DNA from: Pithys albifrons albifrons
Taxonomy: Eukaryota; Chordata; Aves; Passeriformes; Thamnophilidae
Assembly: GCF_047495875.1 (NCBI RefSeq)
Contig: NC_092497.1
Coordinates: 8,268,688-8,332,687, forward strand
Direction of reading: 5' to 3'
Length of the DNA stretch: 64,000 bases
Part shown: piece by piece, positions 14,025 to 27,277 of the stretch
Layout: every line of letters starts with the position of its first letter
How positions within the stretch are numbered: position 1 is the stretch's first letter
Notes under the pieces: generated by a model
Seen by the model: only the letters and a program-made list of their open reading frames with translations
What the model was told of the DNA's origin: nothing
Databases searched by the model: none
Made by a program: the position numbers and the translations under genes

Positions 14025-17000
14025 AAAATGCCTCTGAAAGAGGAGAAGAGAAATGGCCACAGCCCTAGGAACAGAATAGTTGCTTAGAGGACCATGAAGA
14101 CAGGAACCAAGACTGATCTTAACTTGCCAAGCTCTGTAGAAATTGCCTTCACAGCAACACTAAGGAAATATTTAGAAGCACAGTGCAGAACACTCAAGGT
14201 AAAAGTGGATGCAAAACAGACAGTCAGATCATTTTTTTGACAAAGGAATACAACAAAGCACAGAAGTAACCTGAAAATATTTTGCAGCTAAGTTTTCACT
14301 GCTGTGATTACAAATGCAAACAGAAATCACATCCAATGAACCAACATTCACTTAAGATTTAACATGGTATTTAAGAAATCAGAAATGCACATGAAGACAA
14401 AATTGTAAAAAAAGTAATTAAGATAACAATGAAAATTATGTAAGGAGTTAAGTCAGTCTCATAGTATGATTTGTACTCTATTTTCCTTTGCTTATTATTA
14501 CTTTCAAACTACAATCAAATTATTGTCATACCACTGAATGATGGAAACCCTGCCAAAACTGACTTCAAAACTGACAACGTTTTCTGTTGCACTGAACATT
14601 CCCAGAAGACATTTCCCCTCATTTTAATACAAAATCCTGTCAGATCCACAGAGCTGAAAAAAAAAACTTGTAAAGGATATGTAGCTGTAACAGATCTTCC
14701 TCAACTAGCCAAAGTTTGAAATAAAAGATGATCAAAAAAGACTTAAAGATCCAGTGCTAGATTAATGCAAATATCTGCTTGTTTGCAAGTGTACTTTTTG
14801 ATTAAACTGGCATACATCAAGTACAATTAGAAGGGTTATTTATAACTAAGAAATACATAATTCTGCATTTTAATGAGGGTGACAATTACAGCCAACAGTT
14901 GGCAATTAACATTAATCCTTTTGCACTGCAAATCAGAATTTTCCAATATGGTTTTCTTTGTCAGCAATGGACACACTGAAACTGTTACTGCAAAGCAGCT
15001 GCTTTGACACAAAAAGGTGTTCCTGTTACACACAGTAAGGAAAGAAGCCAATGATGTGTTCAATTTGATAACTTCAGATGTAAATACAGAATGTCACTTC
15101 AAAATTCACTTGATGTCTACAGCACGAAATATAATCAAGGCTTATCATTTTCATGGCTGAACCCAATTCGAAGCTTCCCAAGAGCCAGGCTTCACAGGTG
15201 AAATCTGATTTCAACACAAACTTGAAATCTCCCATTGTTAAATTTGGTTTAGATCCCAGTCCTGGGTTCACATCTGCATTTCACCCCTGAGACTTCAAAG
15301 CTTTAGTGGTTGTAACCGAGCAGTGTAGATAAGGAGCAGTGTTTGCCCAGGCGGTATCAGTTTCCAAAGCAGAACTCTGGAGTAACTACTGAAGACAAGA
15401 ATAATTACTACTGAAGGATTTGCTACTGTAGCATAACGTTATTGCAAACCTTTCCTTACACAGATTATCAATAAAATTTTGGTTCTCCAAACCACCAAAT
15501 TTTAAACCCCAGTCTTCCCAAGTTGCTCTAACATATTTCTATTAATTGAGTAAAAATCTTCCTGTAAATAAATACCATGTTGACCTAATTAAACACTTCT
15601 ATTTGTGATATCGGTGATGCTTAAAAAGAGAGGATTTAGATTTGCTTTGTGTATCTTTCAAAAAAAAAAGAAGTTATGTCAGCCATCGTCTTTTCAGACA
15701 GAAGCACTAGAAAACTACCTGACAGCCTCTTTTCATACTGATCTTCAACAGGAAGAGACATCTGGTCCAAATCCTATCTGAGGCACAAAATCATAATGCA
15801 GCCAGTAAATAAAGCCCTACAAGAGTGCTGAGATGTTCACCACCTGGGTCAGGCAACTGGAGTGGGATCAGGGTCAAACATAAGTAAATGGGAAGGCAGG
15901 AAAGGAGAACTGTGAGCATTAAGCCAAGAAACCTACAATGCACTTCTTACAAAGCGCTGTAAAATTCACATTTATTTTGTAAGTATGAGATAGATGGGTT
16001 ATTTCTACATATAGAGGTGCCCAACTAAAATCAAGATAAGTGATATTAATGTCCTATGGTCAGTATTATTGAACCTCGAAAGCAATAAACTATGAGTCGA
16101 TAAATATTACATTTGCAACATAGTTAACATTCTTCTACTGTCTCTGGCACTTATTACACATTGTAACCGCAAGTCTACAATACATTATTCATATTTGGGG
16201 TGTCACTGAGTGATGGATTGCTGTAAGAGAGGCTGTCCTTTAAATAAATCAACAAATAAAAATGCAAATGTTAACATTTTCAGCCACAACTTTTTCCATC
16301 TTGAATGGGGAATGAAAATTTCACATTATATCGACAGCCAGCAGAGAGAACAATTAACAACCTACACTGTGAATAAGAGAGATTAATTTGCCAATGTCTG
16401 GTTTTATCACTTGCATATGGAACTACATTGGACGTTTTGCACTGCTGGCTTTCTCAGGGAGTAGGCAAAACTTGTGTCTCCTACCACGTTCAGAAACTAA
16501 CTCACAACCCCACTCCAAACACACTCAATCTCTTTAAATGTTCCTAAGTTAAATCTGGAATGAAACTTTTCTGCTTCCTTTGAATCTTGAACTGTCTCTG
16601 ATCCTAAGAGGGAAAAAATAATTCTATTTCTTTGTCAGTGCTTGCTTGGAGTCTACAGTAGAAGGAACTCCATAGATCATCTTAAGTCAATAACCATATT
16701 TAAGCATCCAATATGCACAGATCTGAAAAGCAACTACCACATAAGTAAGGCAAAACCTTAAATCTCATCACTGTCATATTTCTTAACACTCAGCATAACA
16801 GACCTACTCTAGACTATTCCAGTGTGCATTATTAAGTATACAACTCTGCAAATTATATTTTACATCAGATATTAATTTGCTTAAAAGTCCCTGAATACAC
16901 ATTCACCTGAGATGTGTTGGGCAGTTGGGTAAATAGTTTTGATTTTAAAGTGTCCCTAAACAAAAATTTATGCAATACAATCTCTTTATAAAAAATCCAA

Positions 17001-20000
17001 CAGGCCACTGTAGTCCAACAGATAATAATACAGCTCAAATATAGCATTCACATAGCAAGAACTTCTAAATCAGTTATTTTAATGGCTACAAGAAACTTCA
17101 CTCAAAGACAATGCATTCAGCAACCACTAAAGCTTTGATTTGAAATTGCAACAAGAAAACACAGGCTTAATGCTGAAATCCCAGACTATCACTCAATGCC
17201 TGAATTTACCTAACTGTTCTTAAATTCGCTTCTTCGATGTCCAAAGTGAAAAATGCTACAGGAGAATTATCTGTTTCCATGGCGAGCAGAACAACCTTTG
17301 CCTGTGTCTTTTTAAGTGTTTGATTATCTGCAGTGTTATAGGATGTATTGTGCCAAACTCAACGCTATGACTGTTTCTGCGTGGGGGGAGCCTGACAATT
17401 GCAACTGAGCTGTAATCAAATTAAACAGCCTTTCAGAATCTACATTTTGTAACTGCTTTTTTTTTCTTCAAAAATAGCTAAATACTTTAATTTAAAGCAG
17501 TCTTGCTTCTGTGTACAACACAACACTTGTTTTGCTGAAATCAGTACCTGATCATAGCTACGGTGAGATCTAGTTTATGAAACAACTGCTTCATTACTGC
17601 TTCCCCTTTCCAGTGTCCCTCCAGCTGACAAGTAAAACCCAGAGTCTGTCTGCTAGGCAAACACCAGTCATGAGAAAGGTAAGATATCCCTGGTCACCGA
17701 TAAGGGAATGTTTGAGACAATCAGAATAACAGGGGTAAAGAACAAACTTACTCTTCCAAATTTGCCTAGCCCTAACCTTGCTTGTGATTTTTTTTTCCCG
17801 GTATGTTGGCTTTGATCTAGATAAATAAGCACATGGAGTAGAAAAGCTTTCCAGACCTGCTGTGAACATAATTTCAAGGGCCTCATGCAGGTGTAGGCAT
17901 TTGGCTTAAGAACACTGGATAGCCAAACTTTCAGTGCTTGGCTGTACTACAGAAGGCAGTGACAGACACACATAGAAGCATGATGGGCCAACAAACTCAC
18001 TATTAGCCCATCTCCAGGTGCCAGATAAAGAAAGGTTGGGTTTCTTTCTTCATTCAGAGATATCACTGAAATCACCTTGTGCACAACCATTTTTCAAGTC
18101 TGGTTGGGATACAGGTCTAACACTAAGGCTCTCAAGGTTCACATTTACCTTCTAGGGACACTTATTTCTTGTTCCAGACATGATTCATTTCGAGACAGAG
18201 AAGAATGTAGGACTGCAGCAATTCTTCCTCAAGCAGGAGGTAGCTGTAACACACTGAAACCTATAGTTGAGCCCTGCCAAGATAGGCTATCATGCCAACA
18301 CATCTTCTACCTGCCATGCCTGCTTATCCAGCCAGCCCTTCCCAGAAGCTGTGCTAGCACCCTGATGCCTCACACTGCCAGGGAGCTTCTGTCGCTTTCC
18401 AACACCTTCTCCCTGGCAGGCTTTCCATTGCTGCTGCTGCTGGGTGCCAGGGTTTGTGCTAGTTAAAGCTGGCACAAACATGAGTTGAATCTGGTCCTAT
18501 AAATTTAAATAGTCTAAACTAATTAGGTTTACATGTACTGCTGAATAAATAAATTTGCTCTTAGGCTAGGGCTTTGTGTTGCAAGTTTCAGATCCATGCC
18601 AACTGTTGTGGTTAAGCTGTTAACCCCCCCAAATCACAGATCATAATGAACATGCTGACAAACCCTAACTTTAGTGGCACAAAAGCAGCAATAATTCTCA
18701 ATATTGATTAATTTAGTTAGTTAAACCTGCAGTCTAAGCTTATAACCATTCAGTGATAAATTGAGACTGACCTGCTGTCCAAGCAGGTTTTTTGATGAAG
18801 GACAGAATCAGCTTTAGGTCTCCCCAGAAATACTTGTCCATTTACCATTTTCAATTAGAGAAGGCCATGAGTAAGGGAAAGCACAACACGGCTGCTTATG
18901 GTCAGTTGTGGCTGCAGCACCAATGGAGGGAAAGTGAGGAAGAATAGGAATAAAGCGTTCCAGAAATACAGAGTTTTTCAAAATTTGTCATCAGCTGGTA
19001 AAATAATCCTTTAAGAATGACAGCTAATCAGACTCCTTTTACTGATCACTTTACCTGGTATGATTTCTAACAGCATATTTCAACAAATATTTTACTCCCC
19101 TCTGTGGAAAAGAATAGATCATCAATCCTCTTGAATAAAATTCCTTTTTCTGAGCAGTTGTCATATGATGTGAATAATTACATCTACTCTTCAGAGCTCG
19201 AAGGGAATCTCAACTTAGCACTATTAGACAGTATCAAGCACTATCTTTACATACACTTTATCTGCTATGACTGGCTTGCAAAGGTAGCCCTTGCTTTTAA
19301 GAGAAATGCTTGGGCAATCTTGTGTTTTATGTTAGTTTAAACATAGAGCCACTTGTGGGAAAACAGAGCCTAATCTAACTGAGTTCTTAAATCCTCTCAG
19401 AATTATCTTCTCTCCCATCAGCAGAAAAAAAAAAGTGTTTCCATAGCAAGTAAGTACAAATTTGTCAATATTGATAGTGGTTTTTCACCTATTATATATT
19501 GCAAGTTCACTCAGAAGATAGAAATAAACTGCCAGCTGCTGCCAAGAATACAGGGATGATATCAAGCATACATTTTCCTAGTCCACTGGGCCAAGAGAAG
19601 ATTAAATCTGACTCTAGCCCTCTCATCCTCACAGAAACATTTAACTCTTCTTATGAACAGTTGCACATTCTTGTTATGCCACAGCACAGTTATCTAACAA
19701 GTGGTGTAAGATATTGCAAATTTGCATTTCAATCTGTATTTATTCTGTTGCTTAAATAAAGATTTTATTCTGAGAAAATGTGGGATATGATAAAGAAAAA
19801 CAGGGATTGTATGCTGTTCTTCGAGGCATTTACCACTAGAATTGTAATCCTGCCTAAAGAAGGCAAGTTGTTTCCAGACTCGTAAGCGTAACAACAATGC
19901 TGCTTTCAGTTTTTTCACTGGAGCAGAAGCAATAATGCTGCTTTTCCAGTGCATTTAGTGTAGATATATAGTATAATCAGGAATTGCTGACTTAATGTGA

Positions 20001-20452
20001 TTTTGTTGGTTGTCATTAAACATAAAATAACTCTCATACAAAAAATTTTAAAAGAAATGCAATTATATAAAATATGGGGCTGGGGGAGGAGGCAGGCAAA
20101 TATAGAGGGATTAAAATCTTCACGTGGATGTAAAACCTAACAGGGTTAACAGTGTCCATTCAGATTATTTACAAAGGTATTTAATGTGCCAGGACTTGAA
20201 ACACAAAATACTTTCTGTTCAAAATCTAAGTAAAATTAAAATGTTAGAACTTGGCATATTCCTGCTTTTCTTATTCTAACAAGCAACTTAAGGCTTACTA
20301 TAAATGTCAAAAGGATATGGCAGGTTTTAGTTTATATCATCTAGCTAGTGCAAACATGAAACATCACAGAAATTCAGTCACTTCCCTGCATCTCAGAGAA
20401 TTTGATGGTTGTGTTTGCAGAATCTTAAACCAGAGATTACCCAGCAGCTTAC

Positions 20453-20561
20453 CGTGAAGTGTCATGCTGGATTGGTGATATGACTGTGGTTGCAAGTGCT
20501 TTGCTTCTGCTCATCAACCCAGGAGATGTGGCTGCATCCTTCCTAGGTCCTGAAGTTGTCC
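20453..20561 (-). CDS. KIAA1328: Hinderin internal exon near the C-terminus
   Basis: This minus-strand exon lies between an acceptor (CTTCATTCCACAG) and a GTAAGC donor. Its first two bases complete the Gly codon left by the exon at 26615, 35 codons follow, and it ends with CG (phase 2), consistent with an Arg codon. The peptide contains R-K-D-A-A-T-S-P and ends Q-H-D-T-S-R. Human hinderin as I recall it has R-K-D-A-S-T-S-P and Q-H-T-T-S-R at the same spacing, which is the best single support for the gene name. In human the following segment runs to the C-terminus. I could not find that last exon between positions 1 and 20452. Confidence 0.92.
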
Positions 20562-21839
20562 CTGTGGAATGAAGTGAAGACAAGCCAGAGACCAGAAGCT
20601 ATTAATTTTGGGATAGATGTTTTATAATGCTGCATTATTACAGGACATTGGCACTAAAAGTTGAAACCTTTTTGAAGTGCCAGATACAGAGAAATGGAAA
20701 CCAGAGAACACATTAGTGGACAGTACTCTGCACAAGCATCCATTTCAGGACCACACAGAATCAAATCTGCAGCATAAGACACACACTACAGCCTCCACCT
20801 TATTGCCAGAAGTTTAACAGACTTGCACTGTTATCATTTCTTACAGTGGTCCACAGAAGTCAGCTTGTTTCACAGATGCAGTTCTCAAGACACTCTGTAA
20901 GATGTTATTCTCCCAAGTTTCAATGTAACAGTCCTTTGCTTTCAATAAAATAGATCTGATAGTCCATTCCTTCATCTCCCATCCAAATAGATAGGATTTA
21001 GTTAGACGAACAGCATAGAAGTAAAGGCAATACGAAAATTAGAACTAATCTGATCTACTACACAAAAGCCTGTGGGTTTGGGCTTTTTTAATCTAGCCTA
21101 ATTAGTTCTGTGCAACCAACATCATTTAACTGAACCGTTAGATAGGGAAAACTGCAAGTATCAGCAAAAATTGAAGTCAAACCAGTGCTTAGCTCTTTAT
21201 GTAATTCTGTCATGACTAAATATTTCTCAGCACTGTGAACACCAACATGATCTATCATCCATAACAAAACATGAAGCACACAAGGCTGTAATTCCAGCAT
21301 CAGCACAAAATTTACAGATGTCCAAGGGATAAAGTTTATTTAAAATACTGCACTAAGACTTATACAAATATATACAATTTAATAAAACTATATATTTTAA
21401 GGTGCACTTTAGGGAGGCTGACAAAAAAACGTGTTCTTACCACTCTGCTATAATTGTGCTTCAGTACCAAGCAAGGAAAAAACCTTGCCTAACAAAGAGT
21501 TAATTACCAGTGAAGAAACTCTTGGAAATATCATGGGAATATATGCTGATTGTGTGTCCCTGGTAACTTGATAGTGTGCCAATCCATGATGAAAAGAGTG
21601 GGTATGAATGTAAAGACTGGAAGTCTTTTGCTTAGACTTTTGGCTTTATGACTGAATAGGAGATATTTAAAAATCATTTCACGTGAGAGTGGAATGAGGC
21701 AGCTGGATTTCAAGAAACTAATACTAAAGTAATAAAAACCTGGAGAACATGGGAGAATATATTCAATTCCTAATATGAGAAAGTCTGGCACACTGTCAAT
21801 ATACAGCATTCATAGCAAACTAGCTGTATTTCTGAGAAA

Positions 21840-22960
21840 AAGAAAATATATGGACTTAAAAGTGGCCAGCACAGCCTCAAGGGAACTGTTCAAAGACCCA
21901 AGTCTGAAAATACTACCAGGGCTAGAAACAGACAACAAGAAAAGAAACTATGTAGGAATATACTGAGCCTGTTAGGCTGTATAGAGATAAAACAAGGGTA
22001 GCAAGAAATCCCAAATAAGTGTATATCTAAACAAAAAAAAAGTTTAAAAATACATCGTGATAAAAGCATGCAAGTCGATTGAAGGAAAAGAAACGCCAAA
22101 GAACAAGCAAATATACAAAGATGATTAAATCAATAATGATCCCAAAAATGTCCAAGCTGCTAGTAATTTTAAAATATGAGAAAAAATAAAGGAAAGGAAA
22201 ATTGGCAAAGTAGAAGATAATGAAGATCCTGTTGATGTATAATACCTGCCTATGTAAAGCTGATGAAAAAAACTATCAGGGGAAAAAAAAAGATACAAAG
22301 TCTTTAGTCTGAAGGATATATATTTCAGGGCTAAAGGGAATTAGTTAATGAATTTATGAAGTGACTGGTAATTATTTATGAAAAGTCATAGAGAACTGGG
22401 GTGATACAAATGACAGCAAATTAATTAGATTTGCAGGTGTTAGAAGACAGGATGAGAGTGGAGACATTGCAGATGATCTAAAGGAGTAAGAAACATGGGA
22501 AAAAATAGACACATTCACCCTTGGAAAAAGGAAAAGCTCTTACATGGTGTGATAATCTGACACCAATGGAAAGAACCTGAAGTAGCAAAGAATAAGAAAA
22601 AACAAACTAGATATAAGCTTGCAAGTCAAGCTACCCCTGAAGCAATTATAGATGTCTTCTAAATGGTAATGTTAAGAATACTATTTTCAATTTGTCTAAC
22701 TTGGTACAAGAATGATTTAAAGTAGATTAAAGAAACATTTGAGAAAACTCAAATAGCTGTATATTTCTGCTTGAGAAACAGACAACTAAAACATTATGAA
22801 AGTGGGGAAATATAGCAGTCTGTATTTTGTAAGTGTAAACACTAAGAATGAAGAAATATGGTTGAGGTTGGTTCAAGCAGCAATGGGATGAAAGTAAGCA
22901 AAGGGAAATCTAGGTTGATAATCATAAAAGAAATCTTTATGACTTGAATAATAGTAATAT
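21840..22960 (+). mobile_element. Decayed CR1/L3-type LINE, long relic
   Basis: The order of recognisable pieces follows an ancient CR1-like ORF2 on the plus strand. AGCAAGAAATCCCAAATAAG and a KYI-type segment (AAAAATACATCGTGATAAAAG) come first, then AAAATTGGCAAAGTAGAAGATAA. Next is AGATTTGCAGGTGTTAGAAGACAGG, in the region following the catalytic box. Last is CAAAGGGAAATCTAGGTTG, near the ORF2 end. All frames are broken. At over 1 kb it is the longest repeat in the window and is antisense to the gene. Confidence 0.55.
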
Positions 22961-22969
22961 TCATAAAAC

Positions 22970-23050
22970 TTAACATTTATATAGTACTTCACATCTTCAA
23001 AGCACTTCTCTAATATTAACTAATTGCTCTATTGGATTGTAGGGAAGAGT
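22970..23050 (+). repeat. MIR-like amniote SINE fragment
   Basis: AACATTTATATAGTACTTCAC followed by CTTCAAAGCACTTCTCTAATATTAACTAATT resembles the conserved core of amniote MIR elements. It directly follows the LINE relic. Confidence 0.6.
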
Positions 23051-23663
23051 CTTCCCTCAAGGGAAGAAGTGCCAGATCCTGAATCCCTAAGAAGCTACAT
23101 TAGAAAAACTACTGAAAAATAAACACTATACAGAAAAATCAGCCTCTGGAAAAGTACCAGGCTAAAATGAGATAAAATAATTTTCATTCTCTGGCTTTAT
23201 CTTTTACATACGGAAAGGAAAGCTATGCATGCTGCACAACATCATGCAGATGTTATGTCCAACTAAGACACAAAGAGAAAAATAGTTCTTTCTCTGGTTT
23301 CAATGCAGAGGTATTTCAGGAAGGGACTAGAGAGGAGTGCTTTAAACAGAAATGTAGAGAAGTGTCCAGTACTGCAGAGTGCAATGGGCAGAATCTAGCT
23401 TAAGTTTCTCAGCCCCAAAGAAAACTTTTCCAGAGCAGAAAGGAAGAAAAACACACTTTTCTGTACATCAGTGCTTTTTAACCAGGCAAGTAGTTAAATT
23501 TTAGTACACATTGACATAGTTGGTGGTGACACCAATAAAAACAATTTACTGCTGAAAGGATCTAAGACTTCAGGATTGCTTCAACTGCATAAAGATTTTC
23601 TGGTAAAACTTAAAAAGTTTGACTACAATGCACAAACACCTGCTAAAGCACAGGAATAAAAAT

Positions 23664-24113
23664 TAGAATCATAGAATCCATTGGGTTGGAAAAGACCTCC
23701 AAGATCATCGAGTCCAACCCTTGGTCCAACTCCAGTCCCTTTACCAGATCATGGTACTCAGTGCCATGTCCAATCTCAGTTTAAAAACCTCCAGGGATGG
23801 GGAATCCACCCCCTCTCTGGCCAGCCCATTCCAATGCCTGAGCACTCTCTCTGCAAAGAATTGTTTTCTCATATCCAACTTAAATTTCCCCTGGCAGAGC
23901 TTGAGCCCGTGCCCCCTTGTCCTATTGCTGAGTGCCTGGGAGAAGAGACCAACCCCCACCTGGCTAGAACTTCCCTTCAGGTAGTTCTAGACAGTGCTGA
24001 GGTCACCTCTGAGCCTTCTCTTCTCCAGGCTAAACATCCCCAGCTCCCTCAGCCTCTCCCCATAGGCCTTGTGCTCCAGTCCCTTCACCAGCCTTGTTGC
24101 TCTTCTCTGGACT
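23664..24113 (-). mobile_element. CR1 LINE, well-preserved 3' end with ORF2 C-terminus
   Basis: This is a 5'-truncated CR1 of about 450 bp inserted in gene sense. The 3' end is at the low coordinate (TAGAATCATAGAATCCATTG on the plus strand). On the minus strand an open frame at 23959-23741 encodes the last part of ORF2, with [10 protein letters not shown], then [17 protein letters not shown] and S-P-S-L-E-V-F-K. These are typical of the CR1 polyprotein end. The frame is uninterrupted, so this copy is younger than the others. It lacks reverse transcriptase and endonuclease and is therefore inactive. The plus-strand frame over it is a shadow. Confidence 0.95.
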
Positions 24114-25521
24114 TAAGAAGCAAACAGAATAGGAGACAAAAAGCAACAGTGAGGGAATGAAAACTGAATTGCCTATGTTGTTCCAGTAAGTTTCCACCCT
24201 GAAAAAAGAATACAAGTGATCCTTTCCCTTTCACAAGGTGATGGAACCATGTTAACAATGCTCTTCTTCCCATTACTAAACATCTTCAGGAAGAAAGGAA
24301 AAATGGGTTTGTTAGGAAATTATGATTTCCAAACTCTATACTTACAGTAGGTGGGCTGTCCTGTGGGCAGGAAAGTCTTCCATCATTCTAGGATGGGAAT
24401 GGTTTCCAGATTAACAATTTTAAACCTGATACAAGTGCCCATGTAGCTTTGGAGGGACATTAGTGTGAGTTGCACCATTCCCCTGACAGAGCCACCATTC
24501 CCAGTGGTATAGTAAGATAATACAGTGAGCTCCACAGCCCACATCAGCACTGTACTGCACTAAGGTATGCTTGGATAAAGTCACCATCCTGAAGAACATA
24601 TAATTTAAATAATCCAGACCAATCAAGGCATGAGAAAAATAAACCTCTGTACCAATAGGTCAACTTTTAACAACTGTCAAGAAATTTTCAGTTGGACATG
24701 TTTCTGTGTATAGTACCCAGCACTGCTGTGTTCTGACTAAAAGGGCACCTTAAGGTATGTGGCTAAATAACACAAAGTTTCATGCCTCAAGATATCACTT
24801 GTTTACTTCATTCCCCTTTCCCACACTGCATTGAAGCAGAAATCCCATGTCAGCAGCACATGGGAATATCAAGAAAAAGCAAGGACAGAATCCAGACTCT
24901 TTAGAATTAAAAATCTTGATATTGGGTTGTGATGATTCCCAAAGATGGAAAAAACACTTTACATACACACTTTATGTGTGTATGCTCGCTAAAGGACTCC
25001 AGACCTATAACAGAAGGAAGCTAGTTAAAAAGGTACTAAAATACAGAACATTTCAACTTCAGTGATTAGTGCTAGGTAATTTGCTTTGTGATAAACAACC
25101 ATTCAAATCAGTAATAGACCTGAGGTTGTTCCACAGCTTGAAAGCATTCCTCTGAACTTCATCTGGTAACACAGCAAGTGACAATATTTAGAAAATCAAA
25201 TTTTGCCACAGCTCTACATCTTCAAAGCTAGCAATTGCAGTAAGTGTAAGCAAAGGATACCCACCATCTCCAGAGATCATGCTGACCACTACAATCACTG
25301 AATCAGCATAGGTGCAGCTCAGTTGCTATATGCAATAGCCAGACTAGCTTGTAAATTCTCCTAAGTGCTACAAAATTAAATGAATGAATGAAGAAGAGGC
25401 CACGTTGGATTTTTTCCCCCTGAATCTATGGAAAATAAATTATGTTTTTGGGACTACCCCATCCAAAGAACAAAACCCATCACCCAGCTGGGAAAAATCT
25501 CAATTTCATCACTACAGCATT

Positions 25522-25570
25522 GAGAAGGAGGGGGGCAGAAGGAAGAGGAAAAGAGAAGAAAAAAAAAAGA
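25522..25570. repeat. Polypurine tract
   Basis: Nearly 50 bases of A and G with one C, including GAGGGGGG and a run of ten A. In the transcript this would be a polypyrimidine tract. It might form triplex DNA, but that is only inference. Confidence 0.85.
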
Positions 25571-26614
25571 TAGCTGAAAAAAAAATATAAAAGAAAACCA
25601 TCAGTGAAAATTGCCCCTGAAACTTTGCAGAATTGTAACGGCTTTCTCTTGCTTAAATTGATTGGTGTAGCAATGTTATAAAATGACTATTAGGATTCAT
25701 TGTGCACAACAGAAAGTGTGAAATGTCAGCAGACTATACAGCAAAAGTAATGGGTCCTGAACCCCTGTTAGTCAAAAATGATTTTGTTTCAAATTAGAAA
25801 TTGATTTTTTTGGACACAAGCCCTTTACAGGCTTCCAACTTTTGTAGCTGTGCCTTGGAAGAGATTAACCTCAGCCACTGTTTGGGTCCAGGCTGATGAT
25901 ACCCTTTTGAAAGTTTCTTCACAGGGACTGCTTTTTAATGTTGGTATGGTCTTAACCAATAACACAAGTTATTTGTTCCTTTGAGAACTGCACAACATTT
26001 CTTCTCATTTTGCCATTTTCTTTATTTTTATGCTGACATATACAGCAAACTGGCTGACGAGTTAAAATAAAGAAAAAAAAGCTAGTTCATAATTGAACCA
26101 AGGATTATGTTCAAGGTTCAGCAGTCAAACAGCCAAGCTGCCTTTGTTCCCAACCTTTTCTCTTCCTAGGAAACACTGCTTCTGTGCTCCTTAAGTGAAG
26201 GTACTAGGCTAAGAGCAGGATAGATTCCAGCAATACAGACATCCCTGTGTGGCAAATTAGCAGGTTGTGATGGTGAAGTCATCACCGGGGGAGGAAAAGA
26301 ATGCAAAGAGGATCACATTGAAGAGCAAACCCCACTGCACTTTTTGGGAAAGGAAATGATAAATTGTTGAAGTAGCTTTTTGAGACTAAAGGGTTATTTT
26401 TCCCTTTCATCAGGAACAGCAGCCAAGATCCCCATTTGTTATTTAAAATGTTTTATTGCATTAAATGTAGCTAGCTTTTCTTAGGTTGCTTTAAATAACC
26501 TGCAAATCTCTCTCTTTAATTGTGCTTTTTACTGATACACTCTTGAGCACACCTATGTGTAACTTCTAAATGCCATCAGAACTCGGCCTTGCAACACTGT
26601 ATGGTTCCCCTTAC

Positions 26615-26799
26615 CTTTCCTGGACTTGGTGCCTTCCCTCTTGGTCTGCATCAGAAGGGTTTGCCCATCATCCATGTTAGCACCAATACCAACCATTTTC
26701 TTCCCTGAACTGCTCCCACGACTGCTCCCTGGTGTCCTGGAGTTCTTGTTCATTGGAGGTGTCCTCACTAAATAATCTTCATGTTTCAACACCGGGACA
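26615..26799 (-). CDS. KIAA1328: Hinderin internal exon, basic Ser-rich segment
   Basis: This minus-strand exon follows a clean acceptor (TTCTCTCCTCCCAG) and ends AGGAAAG before GTAAGG. It enters in phase 2 and leaves in phase 1. The product starts S-V-P-V-L-K-H-E-D-Y-L and then has a Ser/Arg/Gly-rich basic stretch, including S-S-R-G-S-S-S-G-K-K. The end, K-M-V-G-I-G then M-D-D-G-Q and a basic tail to Gly, lines up loosely with a K-T-V-G-F then M-K-D-D stretch of human hinderin as I remember it. No folded domain is apparent, so it is probably a disordered linker after the coiled coil. The intron before it is about 17.7 kb and the one after it about 6.1 kb. Confidence 0.88.
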
Positions 26800-27277
26800 C
26801 TGGGAGGAGAGAAGGATCACACTATTACAGGGTGCATTCAGCCCACCAACACTGTGCCCAGCCCTCTGCCCTACTCTCACTGTCCAGAAGCACAAACATC
26901 ATGCTGCTGGTTAAGCGCTCATTGAATCCATTTATCATTTCTGAAACAAGGATGCCTAAGGCTTGAAGAGTTACCAACCCACTTTATCAGGAATTTTTGA
27001 TTATCAGCAGCCAGCTGCACTCGGACAATAGTATCTGGAGTTTCATGACAATAGACACATACTCTAAAGCTTTAGGTCCTGGATTTCTCGAGTGGTTCGG
27101 ACAGAACAAGTGGGATGAAGATATGCAAAGTACTTTCTCCAGAACAATGGACCACAGTTGGAAGAAAGAGTAGTTTAAAAAAACGCTCACTTTGCTAGAA
27201 TAAAGCAGAAACAGACAAGATTATGTGAAGAGAAATCTGGAATTGTAGTTTGCAAAAAGGAATCAGATCACATAATG

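Larger units (their letters stand above)
1..20452 (-). other. KIAA1328: Hinderin intron, 3' part of the gene in this window
   Basis: This stretch lies downstream of the last exon found. No coding segment is supported. It holds CR1 tails near 2.7, 8.4 and 10.7 kb, an old antisense LINE relic at about 12-13 kb, a MIR-like piece near 0.65 kb and several A/C-rich tracts. Open frames here are short, differ between strands, and lack family features or paired splice sites. The terminal hinderin exon was looked for by its expected ending (acidic, then Ile-Phe-Phe-Ile in human) and was not seen. It is either below position 1 or too diverged to spot by eye. Confidence 0.7.
20562..26614 (-). other. KIAA1328: Hinderin intron between the 185-bp and 109-bp exons
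   Basis: This is a 6053-bp intron, bounded by GTAAGG on the 5' side and CCACAG on the 3' side in minus-strand sense. It contains a decayed plus-strand LINE (about 21.8-23.0 kb), a MIR-like fragment next to it, the best-preserved CR1 tail of the window (23.66-24.11 kb) and a purine-rich tract at 25.5 kb. I see no RNA gene and no further exon. Confidence 0.8.

Noticed and set aside
18077..18466. 129-codon plus-strand open frame
   Set aside because: No recognisable domain. It sits in intron opposite the gene, and overlapping minus-strand frames are equally unremarkable.
23681..24160. 159-codon plus-strand open frame, the second longest in the window
   Set aside because: It lies on the antisense strand of the CR1 element, whose real frame is on the minus strand.
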